Numbered from the stretch's first letter, positions 41,629-51,223 are shown. The stretch is 64,000 nucleotides of DNA from Mesorhizobium_K sp040049215 (GCF_040049215.1 NZ_JBDZDN010000004.1:385505-449504); one strand, 5' to 3'. Numbers and translations: made by a program. The notes: generated by a model from the sequence alone, not told the origin.

Positions 41629-43395
41629 TCAGGCCCGCATGTCGGCGGGGTCGATGCCAGCCACGGCGACCGGCTTCTTCATCGCGTCGCGGCGGAAAGG
41701 CTCTCCGAGCTCCTGGTTGATCATCGCTTCGATCAGCGTGGTCTCGCCGTGCTTCATCTGGTCCTCGATCGCCTTGTCGAGAGCGGCCGTCAGTTCATCC
41801 ATGGTGAAGGCCTGCACGCCCTGCAGGCCGCAGGCTTTCGCAATGCCGGCATAAGAGACCTGCGTGTTGAGTTCGGTGCCGACGAAATTGTCGTCGTACC
41901 AGAGTGTCGAATTGCGCTTCTCCGCGCCCCACTGATAGTTGCGGAAAACGACCTGGGTGATGGCCGGCCATTCGTCACGGCCGATGGCCGTGAGTTCGGT
42001 TACGGCAATGCCGAAGGCTCCGTCTCCGGAGAACCCGACGACGGGCACGTCCGGGCAGGCGATCTTGGCGCCGACGATCGACGGCAAGCCATAGCCGCAC
42101 GGCCCGAACAGGCCCGGCGCGAGGTATTTGCGGCCCGTCTCGAACGATGGGTAGGCGTTGCCGATGGCGCAGTTGTTGCCGATGTCGGACGAGATGATCG
42201 CTTCGCGAGGCAGCGCGGCCTGGATGGCGCGCCAGGCCATGCGCGGACTCATCCAGTCGGGCTTGGCATCGCGCGCCCGCTGGTTCCAGGTCGTTCCGGG
42301 GTCGTCCTCCTCATGGTCCATCGAGGTGAGTTCCTGCGCCCAGGCGGACTTGGTCTGGGCGATCGCCGCCTTGCGTTCGGTGCGACCGGACTCTCCGGCC
42401 GTGGCCGACAGGCGCGACAGGATGCCGTCGGCAACCTTGCCGGCATCGCCGACGATGCCGACGGTCACCGGCTTGGTCAGCCCGATCCGGTCGGGATTGA
42501 TGTCGACCTGGATGATGGCGGCCTGTCGCGGCCAGTAGTCGATGCCGTATCCCGGCAATGTCGAGAATGGATTGAGGCGCGTACCCAGAGCCAGCACGAC
42601 GTCGGCCCGGGCGATCAACTGCATGGCGGCCTTGGAGCCGTTGTAGCCGAGCGGGCCGGCATAGAGCGGGTGAGAGCCGGGGAACGCGTCATTGTGCTGG
42701 TAGCCGCAGCAGACCGGCGCATCGAGCCTCTCTGCCAGCGCCATGGAGGCTGGAATGGCGTCGGCCAGCACGACGCCGGCTCCGTTGAGAATGACCGGGA
42801 ACTTCGCCCCCGACAGCAGTTTGGCCGCCCGGTCCAGCGCCTTATCGCCACCTGCCGGCCGCTCGAAGTCGACGATTGCGGGCAGGTCGATATCGATCAC
42901 CTGGGTCCAGAAATCGCGCGGCATGTTGATCTGGGCCGGAGCCGAGGCACGCCTTGCGTGGAGGATGACGCGGTTCAGCACCTCGGCGACGCGCGATGCA
43001 TCGCGAACCTCCTCCTGGTAGGCGACCATGTCCTTGAACAGGGCCATCTGCTGGACCTCCTGGAAGCCGCCTTGGCCGATGGTCCGGTTGGCCGCCTGCG
43101 GCGTGACGAGCAGCAGCGGCGTGTGGTTCCAATAGGCGGTCTTCACGGCGGTCACGAAGTTGGTGATGCCGGGACCGTTCTGCGCGATCATCATCGACAT
43201 CCTGCTGCTGGCGCGCGTGTAGCCATCCGCCATCATGCCGCCCGAGCCCTCGTGGGCGCAGTCCCAGAACGTGATGCCGGCCTTTGGGAAGAGGTCGGAG
43301 ATCGGCATGAAGGCCGATCCGATGATGCCGAACGCATGCTGGATGCCATGGCGCTGCAGCACTTTGACGAAGGCTTCCTCGGTTGTCATCTTCAT
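41629..43395 (-). CDS. xsc: Sulfoacetaldehyde acetyltransferase
   Basis: A 588-residue thiamine-diphosphate enzyme. It converts sulfoacetaldehyde and phosphate to acetyl phosphate and sulfite, the key C-S cleavage step for taurine and related C2-sulfonates. The activating Glu is in CAHEGSGGMMADGYTRAS. The ThDP/Mg motif begins GDGAFGIAVTELTAIG and ends at RNYQWGAEKRNS. FGPCGYGLPSIVGAKIACPD is conserved in Xsc. Length and N-terminus match Xsc and not acetolactate synthase (IlvB), which would have a small-subunit neighbour. It is between tpa and the sulfite exporter. No phosphate acetyltransferase (pta) gene is adjacent, so acetyl phosphate must be handled elsewhere. Confidence 0.94.
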   Translation of the reverse strand: MKMTTEEAFVKVLQRHGIQHAFGIIGSAFMPISDLFPKAGITFWDCAHEGSGGMMADGYTRASSRMSMMIAQNGPGITNFVTAVKTAYWNHTPLLLVTPQAANRTIGQGGFQEVQQMALFKDMVAYQEEVRDASRVAEVLNRVILHARRASAPAQINMPRDFWTQVIDIDLPAIVDFERPAGGDKALDRAAKLLSGAKFPVILNGAGVVLADAIPASMALAERLDAPVCCGYQHNDAFPGSHPLYAGPLGYNGSKAAMQLIARADVVLALGTRLNPFSTLPGYGIDYWPRQAAIIQVDINPDRIGLTKPVTVGIVGDAGKVADGILSRLSATAGESGRTERKAAIAQTKSAWAQELTSMDHEEDDPGTTWNQRARDAKPDWMSPRMAWRAIQAALPREAIISSDIGNNCAIGNAYPSFETGRKYLAPGLFGPCGYGLPSIVGAKIACPDVPVVGFSGDGAFGIAVTELTAIGRDEWPAITQVVFRNYQWGAEKRNSTLWYDDNFVGTELNTQVSYAGIAKACGLQGVQAFTMDELTAALDKAIEDQMKHGETTLIEAMINQELGEPFRRDAMKKPVAVAGIDPADMRA

Positions 43396-43511
43396 GGCTG
43401 CAATCCCCTCCCGGTCTGCGGCGCGCCAAGCGCGCCAGATCTGTTTCCGCCCGCGCTCGGTCCAAGCCCAGTGAACCCACGGAACCGCCGCGAAAGCTCG
43501 TGCCTTGCCGC

Positions 43512-44888
43512 TCAGGCGAATACGCGGCCCAGCGCGCCGTCGATGGCGTTGGTGATCTCGTCGATGTCGGCGGCGGTGGCAATCAATGCCGGGCTCAGGC
43601 AGAGCGTGTTGTTGAAGCCCGGAAGAGACCGGTTGGTGACGCCGATGATGACCCCTTGCGCCATGCAGTCGGCGACGACCGCCTGCGCCTTCTTTTCGTC
43701 GACGGGTTCCTTTGTCGAACGGTCGGTGACCAGTTCGGCGCCGCAGAACAGGCCCTTGCCGCGCACGTCGCCGACGACCTCATGCTTCTCCATCAGCGCA
43801 TGGAGATTGTTCATCAGCCGCTCGCCCATCGCGTTCGTGTTGTCGAGCAGTTTTTCGTCCTCGATGATGCGCATGTTCTCCAGCGCGGCGGCCGGGCCGG
43901 AGGCGCAGCCGCCGAATGTCGAGATGTCGCGGAAATAAGAGAGGGGATCGCTGGCGTCGTCCTTGAAAAGGTCGAAAATCGCCTCCGTCGTCACCGTGCA
44001 TGAGATTGCCGCGTAGCCCGAAGCCACACCCTTGGCCATGGTCACGAAATCGGGTTTGACGCCATAGTGCTGGTAGCCGAACCATTCGCCGGTGCGCCCG
44101 ACTCCGCAGACCACCTCGTCGATGTGGATCAGGATGTCGTGGCGCCGGCAGATATCCTGGACGCGCTCCCAGTAGCCCGATGGCGGGGTAATGACGCCAC
44201 CGCCCGCCGTGATCGGCTCGAGGCAAATCGCGCCGATCGTGTCCGGACCCTCGCGCTGGATGACCGCCTCGATCGCATCGGCCGCCGCCTCGCCGTAGTT
44301 CCCGGCGGCGCCGTACTGGTTGCGGTACTCAAGACAATGCGGAACCTCGACGAATCCCGGGGTCAAAGGGCCATACTGTGCGGCGCGCTGGGGTTGGCCG
44401 CCCGCCGAAAGCGCGGTGATCGTGGTGCCGTGATAATCGCGTTCTCGGTAGAGGATCTTGTATTTGCGGCCGCCATGATGCTGGTGCGCGATCTGGCGCA
44501 CCATCTTGAAGACCTTCTCGTTGGCCTCCGAACCAGAGTTGGAATAGTAGACCCGGCTCATGCCCGGCATCTTCTCGATCAGCTTGCGCGCGAACAGCGC
44601 CCCGGGAATGGATCCTGCCGAGTTGGCGAAATAGTTCATCTTCACGAGCTGGTCGCGCACGGCATCGGCGATGCTCTCGCGCCCGTAGCCGACATTGACA
44701 GTCCATACCCCGCCTGAGACCGCATCGAGATGCTCCTTGCCGGTTGCGTCCCAGACACGCATGCCGCGCCCTTCGACGATGACGCGCGGGTCGATCGTCT
44801 CGAACATCTTGTGCTGGATCAGATGGTGCCAGAGATGCGCGCGATCGGCTTCGATGACGTCCCGGATGTCGTTGCTCTGCATGTTCAT
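43512..44888 (-). CDS. tpa: Taurine-pyruvate aminotransferase
   Basis: A 458-residue class III PLP aminotransferase that moves the amino group of taurine to pyruvate, giving sulfoacetaldehyde and alanine. Features: YYSNSGSEANEKVFKMVRQI, IDEVVCGVGRTGEWFGYQHY with the PLP-contacting Asp, and PLP Lys in MAKGVASGYAAI. RDYHGTTITALSAGGQP is also family-typical. The residues around the ring (VSGGVWTVNVGYG) match Tpa proteins rather than ornithine or GABA aminotransferases. It is 116 bases upstream of xsc, which takes its product. Confidence 0.9.
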   Translation of the reverse strand: MNMQSNDIRDVIEADRAHLWHHLIQHKMFETIDPRVIVEGRGMRVWDATGKEHLDAVSGGVWTVNVGYGRESIADAVRDQLVKMNYFANSAGSIPGALFARKLIEKMPGMSRVYYSNSGSEANEKVFKMVRQIAHQHHGGRKYKILYRERDYHGTTITALSAGGQPQRAAQYGPLTPGFVEVPHCLEYRNQYGAAGNYGEAAADAIEAVIQREGPDTIGAICLEPITAGGGVITPPSGYWERVQDICRRHDILIHIDEVVCGVGRTGEWFGYQHYGVKPDFVTMAKGVASGYAAISCTVTTEAIFDLFKDDASDPLSYFRDISTFGGCASGPAAALENMRIIEDEKLLDNTNAMGERLMNNLHALMEKHEVVGDVRGKGLFCGAELVTDRSTKEPVDEKKAQAVVADCMAQGVIIGVTNRSLPGFNNTLCLSPALIATAADIDEITNAIDGALGRVFA

Positions 44889-45043
44889 GTACGGAGCTCT
44901 TTCTTGCGTTGAGCGGCAGCCTTGCTGTCCATCGGAATAGCAGCCTCAAGCCTTGGCACAAGGCGGACGAGCGCGACACACCCAATATCCACGGAACGGT
45001 AAGTCCAGAGGCAGCGACAGCCCGACGAAGGATCCATCCCGGC

Positions 45044-46351
45044 TCAATCCGTTGCAGAGAGATCGAAGTTTTCACCGGGAAAGTATTTGTGCAGGCGGAT
45101 GTCGGCCGTGCGCGCGTGGCCTTCCATGCCCTCAAGGCGCGAGATGCGCGCGGTTGCCTCGGCGACCGGACGGACGCCCTCCGCCGTACCCCTCTGCCAG
45201 GTGACGATCTTCATGAACTTGTGGACCGACAGCCCTCCGGTATAGCGCGCGGCGCCCGAGGTCGGCAGCACGTGGTTGGTCCCGGACGCCTTGTCACCGA
45301 AGGCAACCGTGGTCTGCTCGCCGAGGAACAGCGAGCCGTAGCATTGCAGACGGCCGAGCCACCAGTCGAGGTCTCCAGCCTGCACGCTCAGGTGTTCAGG
45401 CGCATAGTCGTCGGCCGCTGCCGCCATCTCATCGCGGTTGTCGCAAAGCACGACCTCCGCATAGTCGCGCCAGGCGGCTTCGGCGTTCTCGCGGTTCAGA
45501 TTGGGAAGCGCTGCGATAAGGCGCGGCACGGCGGCGATCACGGCCTCGGCCACCTGCCGGCTGTCGGTTACGAGCCATACCGGCGAGTTGTATCCATGCT
45601 CCGCCTGGCCGACGAGATCGGCCGCGACAATCTCGGCATCCGCATTCTTGTCCGCCAGGATCAGGCTGTCGGTCGGACCCGCGAACATGTCTATGCCGAC
45701 CCGGCCGAAGAGGATTCGTTTCGCCTCGGCGACGAACTGATTGCCCGGACCGACGAGAATATCCGCCGGCGGCAGGCCGAACAGTCCGTATGTCATCGAG
45801 GCCACACCCTGGACGCCGCCCATTGCGAGAATTGTGTCGGCACCGCAAAGGTCGGCTGCGAAAATGATTGCCGGGCTTATGCCGACATCGGGCCGCGGCG
45901 GCGAACAGACGGAGATGTGCCGACACCCCGCGACTTTTGCCGTCGTCACGGTCATGATGGCGGAAGCGACATGGCTGTAGCGCCCGCCGGGGACGTAGCA
46001 GCCGGCGGCCTGGCACGGGATCGTCTTCTGGCCGGCAACAAGGCCGGGAACGATCTCGATCTCGACGTCGCCCAGCGTGCCCTTCTGGGCCTCGGCGAAT
46101 TTGCGCACATTGTCATGCGCGAACCAGATATCGTCCTTGAGCTTCTGCGGCAGCGTCTTCGCCGCGCGTTCGATTTCGTCAGGCGTGACGACGAGGTTGC
46201 CGCTGTAGCGGTCGAACTGCTCGGCATAGCGGCGGGCCGCCGCCTCCCCGCCCCTTTCGATGTCGTCCAGAATTGCCTGCACTGTCTCAGTGACAGACGC
46301 GGAATCGCTTGAAGCGGTCCTCGGCGCTTTCTTGAGATATCTGGGCGGCAT
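45044..46351 (-). CDS. hpsN: HpsN-like sulfopropanediol dehydrogenase (histidinol dehydrogenase family)
   Basis: A 435-residue member of the histidinol dehydrogenase family. Zinc and catalytic residues are kept: GQAEHGYNSP (Gln, His), YAPEHLSV (Glu-His), GDKASGTNHVLPTSG (Asp and His) and EGHARTADIR (His). No histidine genes are nearby and the neighbours are sulfonate genes, so it is better read as HpsN, which oxidises (R)-2,3-dihydroxypropane-1-sulfonate to sulfolactate in two NAD-dependent steps. The companion genes that carry sulfolactate further (SlcC/SlcD, ComC, SuyAB) are absent here. The ribosome site CCGGAGACCGCC precedes the ATG. Another sulfonated alcohol is possible as substrate. 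Confidence 0.82.
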   Translation of the reverse strand: MPPRYLKKAPRTASSDSASVTETVQAILDDIERGGEAAARRYAEQFDRYSGNLVVTPDEIERAAKTLPQKLKDDIWFAHDNVRKFAEAQKGTLGDVEIEIVPGLVAGQKTIPCQAAGCYVPGGRYSHVASAIMTVTTAKVAGCRHISVCSPPRPDVGISPAIIFAADLCGADTILAMGGVQGVASMTYGLFGLPPADILVGPGNQFVAEAKRILFGRVGIDMFAGPTDSLILADKNADAEIVAADLVGQAEHGYNSPVWLVTDSRQVAEAVIAAVPRLIAALPNLNRENAEAAWRDYAEVVLCDNRDEMAAAADDYAPEHLSVQAGDLDWWLGRLQCYGSLFLGEQTTVAFGDKASGTNHVLPTSGAARYTGGLSVHKFMKIVTWQRGTAEGVRPVAEATARISRLEGMEGHARTADIRLHKYFPGENFDLSATD

Positions 46352-46482
46352 GGCGGTCTCCGGAGTGCAGTACGGTCAAGCTGTTTCAGGTCGTTGCCGG
46401 AGAAGGCCGCAATGCCATGGCGATGGGCAGCAAGGCTAGCGAACGAGCACCGCTGGCGCCCCGGCAGTCCTGATGGCGCGGA

Positions 46483-47355
46483 TCATATCTTGCCCTTCCA
46501 CGGAACCAGCTTTCGCTCGACAAAACGCATCAGCAGGTCGAACGCGTAGGCGATCGCAGCGATTACCACGATCCCCATGATGACGGTGGATGTCTGAAGG
46601 AACTGCGAGGCGGACAGCACCATGTAGCCCAGGCCCTTGGTCGCCGCGACCATTTCGGCCGCCACGAGCGTGGTCCAGCCGAAACCGATGCCGATGCGCA
46701 TCGCGGTCAGGATTTCCGGCATGGCCGACGGCAGGATCACATACCGCATGACTTTCCATCTGCTTGCGCCAAAGGAATAGGCCGCATGAATCTGCTCGAT
46801 CGCCGCGGATTTGACGCCGGAGCGGGCGCCTAGAGCCACCGGAGCAAAGACGGAGAGAAAGATCAGCAGGACCTTCGACGTTTCGCCGATGCCGAACCAG
46901 ATGATCATCAGCGGCAGGTAGGCCAAGGGGGGTATGGGTCGGTAGAATTCAATCGGCGGATCGAAAATGCCCCGCATGACCGGACTCATTCCCATTGCCA
47001 GACCGAGCGGAATGCCGATGGCGCAGGCGAGCAGGAATGCCCCGAACACGCGCGCCGTTGAGATCGCGATGTGTTCCCACAACGGCGTCCCCGTGAATCC
47101 GTTGTTCCATGTGTCGATGAACTTCTGGATCACCGCAAAAGGCGAAGGCACGAAAAGCGGCTTGACCCATCCCATGAACGTGAACAGCCACCAAACCGCA
47201 ATCAGAATGAGGATCGTAGCAATGCTGAGCCACATGGTTTCCCCTTGGCCGGGAACGCCGTATGTCTCGCCGGGTTTGGTCGCGGGCGCCCTGGACAGGC
47301 GGGCGAGGAGTCCTTCCGAAACATCTCGGCGGGAGGGCTGGATGTCGTCGCTCAT
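46483..47355 (-). CDS. ABC importer permease, TauC/SsuC type
   Basis: A 290-residue permease with six helices. Typical TauC/SsuC segments: RVFGAFLLACAIGIPLGLAM, PIPPLAYLPLMIIWFGIGET, and the EAA loop SYSFGASRWKVMRYVILPSA in the form AAYSFGASRWKVMRYVILPS. The N-terminal 45 residues are cytoplasmic and polar. Its ATG overlaps the ATPase stop by four bases. With the two genes upstream it makes a complete sulfonate-type importer. Confidence 0.92.
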   Translation of the reverse strand: MSDDIQPSRRDVSEGLLARLSRAPATKPGETYGVPGQGETMWLSIATILILIAVWWLFTFMGWVKPLFVPSPFAVIQKFIDTWNNGFTGTPLWEHIAISTARVFGAFLLACAIGIPLGLAMGMSPVMRGIFDPPIEFYRPIPPLAYLPLMIIWFGIGETSKVLLIFLSVFAPVALGARSGVKSAAIEQIHAAYSFGASRWKVMRYVILPSAMPEILTAMRIGIGFGWTTLVAAEMVAATKGLGYMVLSASQFLQTSTVIMGIVVIAAIAYAFDLLMRFVERKLVPWKGKI

Positions 47356-48140
47356 GCCACCGCCTCCTCGTCCGCGAAGATGATGCTGAGCACCTCCTCG
47401 CGCAGTTTGATGAAATCCGCGGACGCCTTTACGGCCCGCGCTTTTGCGCCGCCCATGAAACGGCCCGAAAACGGCAGGTCGAAACGATGGGTGATGCGGC
47501 CGGGACGGGGCGACATCACGATCAGCTTGGTTCCCATGAACAGCGCTTCTTCAACGCTGTGCGTGATGAAGAACACGGTCTTCCTGGTGTTTTCCCAGAT
47601 GCGCAGGATGAGTTCCTGCGCCCTCTCGCGCGTCAGCGCGTCGAGCGCGCCGAGCGGCTCGTCCATCAAGAGCACCCTTGGATCGCAGGTCAGGGCGCGC
47701 GCGATGCCGACACGTTGCTGCATGCCGCCCGACAGCGCGTAGATGGGAGACTCCTCGAAGCCCGTAAGCCCCAGAAGCGCGATGAATTCGTTCGCGACCT
47801 TGTAACGCTCCGTGTCGGAACATCCCTGCAGTTTCAGCCCGAAGGCAACGTTGTCGCGCACGTTGAGCCACGGCATCAGAGCATGCTTCTGAAACACCAC
47901 CGACCTGTCCGCTCCCGGACCGTTGACCTTGCCGCCATCCAGCAGAATCTCCCCGCTCGTCGGAGAAAGAAAGCCCGCGATAAGATTGAGCAGCGTCGAC
48001 TTTCCGCACCCGGATGCGCCGAGCGCGACGACAAAATCGCCTTCGCCGAGGGAGAGGCCGATATTGGCGAGTGCTTCCACGGACGAGCGTCCATCCTTCG
48101 CCGGAAAGACGACGGAGGCGTTCCTGATCTCCAAAACCAT
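47352..48140 (-). CDS. ABC importer ATP-binding protein, TauB/SsuB type
   Basis: A 262-residue ATPase. Walker A GASGCGKST, Q-loop VFQKHALMPWLNV, signature LSGGMQQRVGIARAL, Walker B VLLMDEPLGALD, His loop FITHSVEEA and PRPGRITHRFDLPFSGRF, typical for nitrate/sulfonate/taurine importers. The start is set at ATG 48140, matching the family N-terminus (MVLEIRNASVVF). A GTG at 48167 would add nine basic residues. It couples to the permease gene by a four-base overlap. Confidence 0.9.
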   Translation of the reverse strand: MVLEIRNASVVFPAKDGRSSVEALANIGLSLGEGDFVVALGASGCGKSTLLNLIAGFLSPTSGEILLDGGKVNGPGADRSVVFQKHALMPWLNVRDNVAFGLKLQGCSDTERYKVANEFIALLGLTGFEESPIYALSGGMQQRVGIARALTCDPRVLLMDEPLGALDALTRERAQELILRIWENTRKTVFFITHSVEEALFMGTKLIVMSPRPGRITHRFDLPFSGRFMGGAKARAVKASADFIKLREEVLSIIFADEEAVA

Positions 48141-48204
48141 GCGGCGGCGGGTCCCCTGGCGTCTCACCGAACCCAGGAATGGGTCCGGTGAGCCAGCTTA
48201 AGCG

Positions 48205-49191
48205 TTATTGTGCCGCCTTGGCAAAATCGGCATTCACGAAGCCGCTATAGTCGTCCTTGACACTGTCGATGCGGCCCGCGGCCTTGAGGAAATCGGCCGT
48301 TCCCTTGATGGTCTTTGCCGATCCACCAAGCCACGTGTCCGTGGTCTGCTCGGACATCGGCAGGAATGTGAACCCCTCCAGGATTTCCGGAACCTGCGCC
48401 GGATCAGCGCCAGTCGCTGCGGCGAGTGTCTTGACTGGCTCGCTGTCGACCGTCCAGGCCGCCTTGTCGGCGAGATACATCTTGTTGACCCTGTCGATTT
48501 CTTTCAGGAAGGCGACAATCTGGTCCTTGTTGGCGGCGCCGAACTCCCGGTTCACGACCCAGCCGTCGAAGGTTGGGAATCCCCAGGCCGCCGTCTCGTC
48601 AGCGCCGATGAGAAGCGTTCCGGTCTTCAGGATTTCCGACTGGACGGGCTGCCATATCCACGCGGCGTCGATGGCGTTCTGGCCCCAGGCAGCGGCGATC
48701 TGATCCGGCGGCATGCTCATGATGGTCACTTCGCCTTCGGGAATGCCTTCGTGCTGCAGTGCGCCCATGAGCGAGAAATGCGCTGTCGAACCGACCGGAA
48801 CCCCGACCTTCTTGCCCTTCAGGTCGGCCAGCGAGGTGATCCCGGAATCCTTGCTTACGATCAGCGATTCCGCCTTGCCGATCACGTCCGAGAAGGCGAT
48901 GAGCTGAAGATCGACGCCTTGACTGGCGGCGATCGCCAGCGGCGAAGAACCCAACTCGGAAAGCACCACGTCGCCCGAGGCCATCGCTGCGATCACATCT
49001 GTTCCCGCAGCGAATTTGCGCCACTCCACGTCCCATCCGGTGGCCTTCTGGACCGCGTCGGACGCGGAAAGGAGCTGCATCGGCGTCGGATTCCCGAAAT
49101 GGCCGATGATAATCTTCTCGGCCAGTGCGGTGCTTGCCATCAGCAGTGAAACGGTGCCCGCAATGACACCCGTCAGCATTGTCTTCATCAT
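48205..49191 (-). CDS. Periplasmic sulfonate-type binding protein (TauA/SsuA family)
   Basis: A 328-residue binding protein with a Sec signal (MMKTMLTGVIAGTVSLLMAS, cleavage after ALA) and the NMT1/TauA fold: GHFGNPTPMQLLSASDAVQK, ELGSSPLAIAASQGVDLQLI and ADLKGKKVGVPVGSTAHFSL. The segment LGSSP and the acid/amide pattern near VGSTAHF match TauA proteins that contact the sulfonate group. GGGAGACTGAC precedes a double ATG. It sits between the racemase gene and the ATPase. Its ligand may be taurine, but cysteate or dihydroxypropanesulfonate would also fit the enzyme set. Confidence 0.9.
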   Translation of the reverse strand: MMKTMLTGVIAGTVSLLMASTALAEKIIIGHFGNPTPMQLLSASDAVQKATGWDVEWRKFAAGTDVIAAMASGDVVLSELGSSPLAIAASQGVDLQLIAFSDVIGKAESLIVSKDSGITSLADLKGKKVGVPVGSTAHFSLMGALQHEGIPEGEVTIMSMPPDQIAAAWGQNAIDAAWIWQPVQSEILKTGTLLIGADETAAWGFPTFDGWVVNREFGAANKDQIVAFLKEIDRVNKMYLADKAAWTVDSEPVKTLAAATGADPAQVPEILEGFTFLPMSEQTTDTWLGGSAKTIKGTADFLKAAGRIDSVKDDYSGFVNADFAKAAQ

Positions 49192-49263
49192 GTCAGTCTC
49201 CCAATCGTTGGAATCGCGCGGCGCTCTTTTTAGATCTGCGGCGACCGTTGCCCGCCCATTCGG

Positions 49264-50004
49264 TCATGCAGCGAAGTCATCCAGTGAACCCGTCGGCGCT
49301 CGAGTTGAAAACGCGATGCAAGCGTCCGACAGCACATCGATAGAGTCAACGAACGGAATATTGCCGGGCAGCGCATGCGTCAGCAATGACAACTCAGAAC
49401 ACGCAACCAGGAGCAAATCCGCACCTTGCTCGACCAGCCTGTCGGCAAGCAGGGCCATTTCGGCGAGCGCTTCCTTGTCGCCGCCCCACTTCTTGACGTG
49501 TTTGATCAGGCCGAGCAGCGGACCGTCATCATCGAGATAGGCAAGTTCCAGCCCCGATGCGCCCAGCGCCCTGTCGAACACGCCTGTCATCCGGACCGCC
49601 GGAGAAGCGAGCATGCCGACGCGTGTCCCCGGGCCCGCCTGTGCGGCGATTTTTTCCACCGACAGCCGAACCATGTCGAGAAATGGAATGGACACTGCGG
49701 CGCGGATCCGGTCGGCGAAATGGTGCGCCGTGTTGCACGGCATTGCGAGCGCATCGGCGCCGAAGGATTGGAGCCCTTTGGCCATGGCGACGATGACGGG
49801 GCCAGGATCCTCGCCCCGCTTCTCGATCAGCGCGGCGATCCGCGACGGCACTTGGGGGTTGTTGTCGACGATCATCGGTACATGATCGGAATCGTCATTG
49901 ACCGGGGTCGCTCGAATGATCCGGCTCATCAGGAGCACGGTCGCCTCCGGCCCCATACCGCCGATGATCCCGATACGCCGACGGACCTTCGGTTCATTTG
50001 TCAT
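49264..50004 (-). CDS. Aspartate/glutamate-type racemase in the sulfonate locus
   Basis: A 246-residue PLP-independent racemase of the Asp/Glu/hydantoin family. The first catalytic Cys is in AMPCNTAHHF and the second in LLVACSELSLL, with GIIGGMGPEATVLLMSRII at the N-terminus. Both Cys are kept, so an active two-base racemase is expected. The start at 50004 follows AAGGGAGCCGC. It overlaps the DegT gene by four bases and lies 72 bases before the binding-protein gene. Cysteate is the sulfonate analogue of aspartate, so interconverting D- and L-cysteate for CuyA is an attractive, unproven role. Confidence 0.88.
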   Translation of the reverse strand: MTNEPKVRRRIGIIGGMGPEATVLLMSRIIRATPVNDDSDHVPMIVDNNPQVPSRIAALIEKRGEDPGPVIVAMAKGLQSFGADALAMPCNTAHHFADRIRAAVSIPFLDMVRLSVEKIAAQAGPGTRVGMLASPAVRMTGVFDRALGASGLELAYLDDDGPLLGLIKHVKKWGGDKEALAEMALLADRLVEQGADLLLVACSELSLLTHALPGNIPFVDSIDVLSDACIAFSTRAPTGSLDDFAA

Positions 50005-51209
50005 GCGGCTCCCTTCAGGCGCAGCGGCCCGGCACAATGAACGATGATGTCCGCGATGTGGGCGCAGTCGGCGACAGTGAAGGTCAGCGGAATCCGCATG
50101 TCAAACAATCCGGATTGAACGGCGTCGGTCTCCGGCAGGTTCTGTTGCTGCAGATATCGCCAGCTATGGTGATTGCTGGTGAAGGCAACCGGCTCGCTTG
50201 CGCCGAACCACTTCAGTTCGACGCCGAGCGCCTTGTTGGCAAGGACGAAATCGCGCGCATTCTCCTGGCTTATTCCTTCCGCGAGAAACTGGATGGAACT
50301 GCCGACATAGTGCTCGGCGTCGGGACGGATCGGCAGATAGAAGAGCGCAGAGCGCCTGAGCGCCGTTTCCAGCGTCCGGTAACGCTCGTTCCAGCGCTCG
50401 ATGCTGTTGTCCAGTTCAGCCAGTTGCGGCCGCAGGATCGCGGCGCGCAGATTGTCCATGCGCCCCGAGCAGTTCGGCGTATCCAGCCGGATGTCGGCAA
50501 AATGCGAGCCCTCGGGGGCCGCGCCATGCCGTTCGTAGAGCATGTACGAGCCGGACAGGATGATGGCGCGCGCCATGAAATCCGGATCGTTCGAGGTCAG
50601 CAGGCCGCCCTCGCCCGAATTCATGTGCTTGTAGGTCTGCGTACTGAAGCAGCCGGCCAGCCCGAAATTTCCGCTTTTCACGCCGTTCCAGGTTGCGCCC
50701 ATCGTGTGTGCGCAATCCTCGATCAGGGTCATCCCATGCACGGCCGTGATCTCGCCGATCTTTTCCATGTCGGCGATGTGGCCCCGCATGTGGGACAGGA
50801 GCAGAAAACGGGCGCCAGACTGTGCCGCCTTCGCGTCCAGATCATCGAGATCGATCACAAGATCGCGCGTGCATTCGACCAGCACGGGCCTGCCGCCGGC
50901 ATTGACGATCGCGCCAGGGACAGGCGAAAGCGTGAAGGCGTTGGTGAGGACGGGTTCGCCGGGCTGCATGCCGGCTGCGAGCAGCGCAATGTGCATGGCG
51001 TAGCCGCCGGATGCGCATGCGAGGCAATAGGATTGCTGCTGGTACGCGGCATATTCGGACTCCAGCAACGACACCTGCGATAGTTCACCGGGGATCGTAT
51101 TGTACCGATGCAGCCTTCCCGTCTTCATGACTGCCACGGCCGCGGCGATCGCAACATCGCCAATCGGCTCCTGCTGCGTGAACGCCCCTGTGAACGGCCT
51201 TGGCGTCAT
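50001..51209 (-). CDS. DegT/DnrJ/EryC1/StrS-family PLP protein in the sulfonate locus
   Basis: A 402-residue fold-type I PLP enzyme of the DegT family, normally sugar aminotransferases. The PLP Lys is in FSTQTYKHMNSGEGG, with EDCAHTMGATWNG carrying the ring-contacting Asp and the Gly-rich CASGGYAMHIALLAAG near the N-terminus. No sugar-nucleotide or polysaccharide genes are nearby. It sits 14 bases after cuyA and overlaps the racemase gene by four bases, so the three are one translational unit. It may transaminate a sulfonated keto compound or act on an unknown amino-sulfonate. Not recognised as a known sulfonate enzyme. Confidence 0.85.
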   Translation of the reverse strand: MTPRPFTGAFTQQEPIGDVAIAAAVAVMKTGRLHRYNTIPGELSQVSLLESEYAAYQQQSYCLACASGGYAMHIALLAAGMQPGEPVLTNAFTLSPVPGAIVNAGGRPVLVECTRDLVIDLDDLDAKAAQSGARFLLLSHMRGHIADMEKIGEITAVHGMTLIEDCAHTMGATWNGVKSGNFGLAGCFSTQTYKHMNSGEGGLLTSNDPDFMARAIILSGSYMLYERHGAAPEGSHFADIRLDTPNCSGRMDNLRAAILRPQLAELDNSIERWNERYRTLETALRRSALFYLPIRPDAEHYVGSSIQFLAEGISQENARDFVLANKALGVELKWFGASEPVAFTSNHHSWRYLQQQNLPETDAVQSGLFDMRIPLTFTVADCAHIADIIVHCAGPLRLKGAA

Positions 51210-51223
51210 GAATGCGATAATCC

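Noticed and set aside
41578..43938. A 786-codon open frame on the plus strand
   Set aside because: It is entirely antisense to xsc and tpa, has Asp/His/Arg-rich content typical of reverse frames of GC-rich genes, and shows no domain.
45044..46351. Histidinol dehydrogenase of histidine biosynthesis (hisD)
   Set aside because: All catalytic residues are present, but no his genes are nearby and the whole neighbourhood is for sulfonates, so HpsN-like is the better reading. Not fully excluded.
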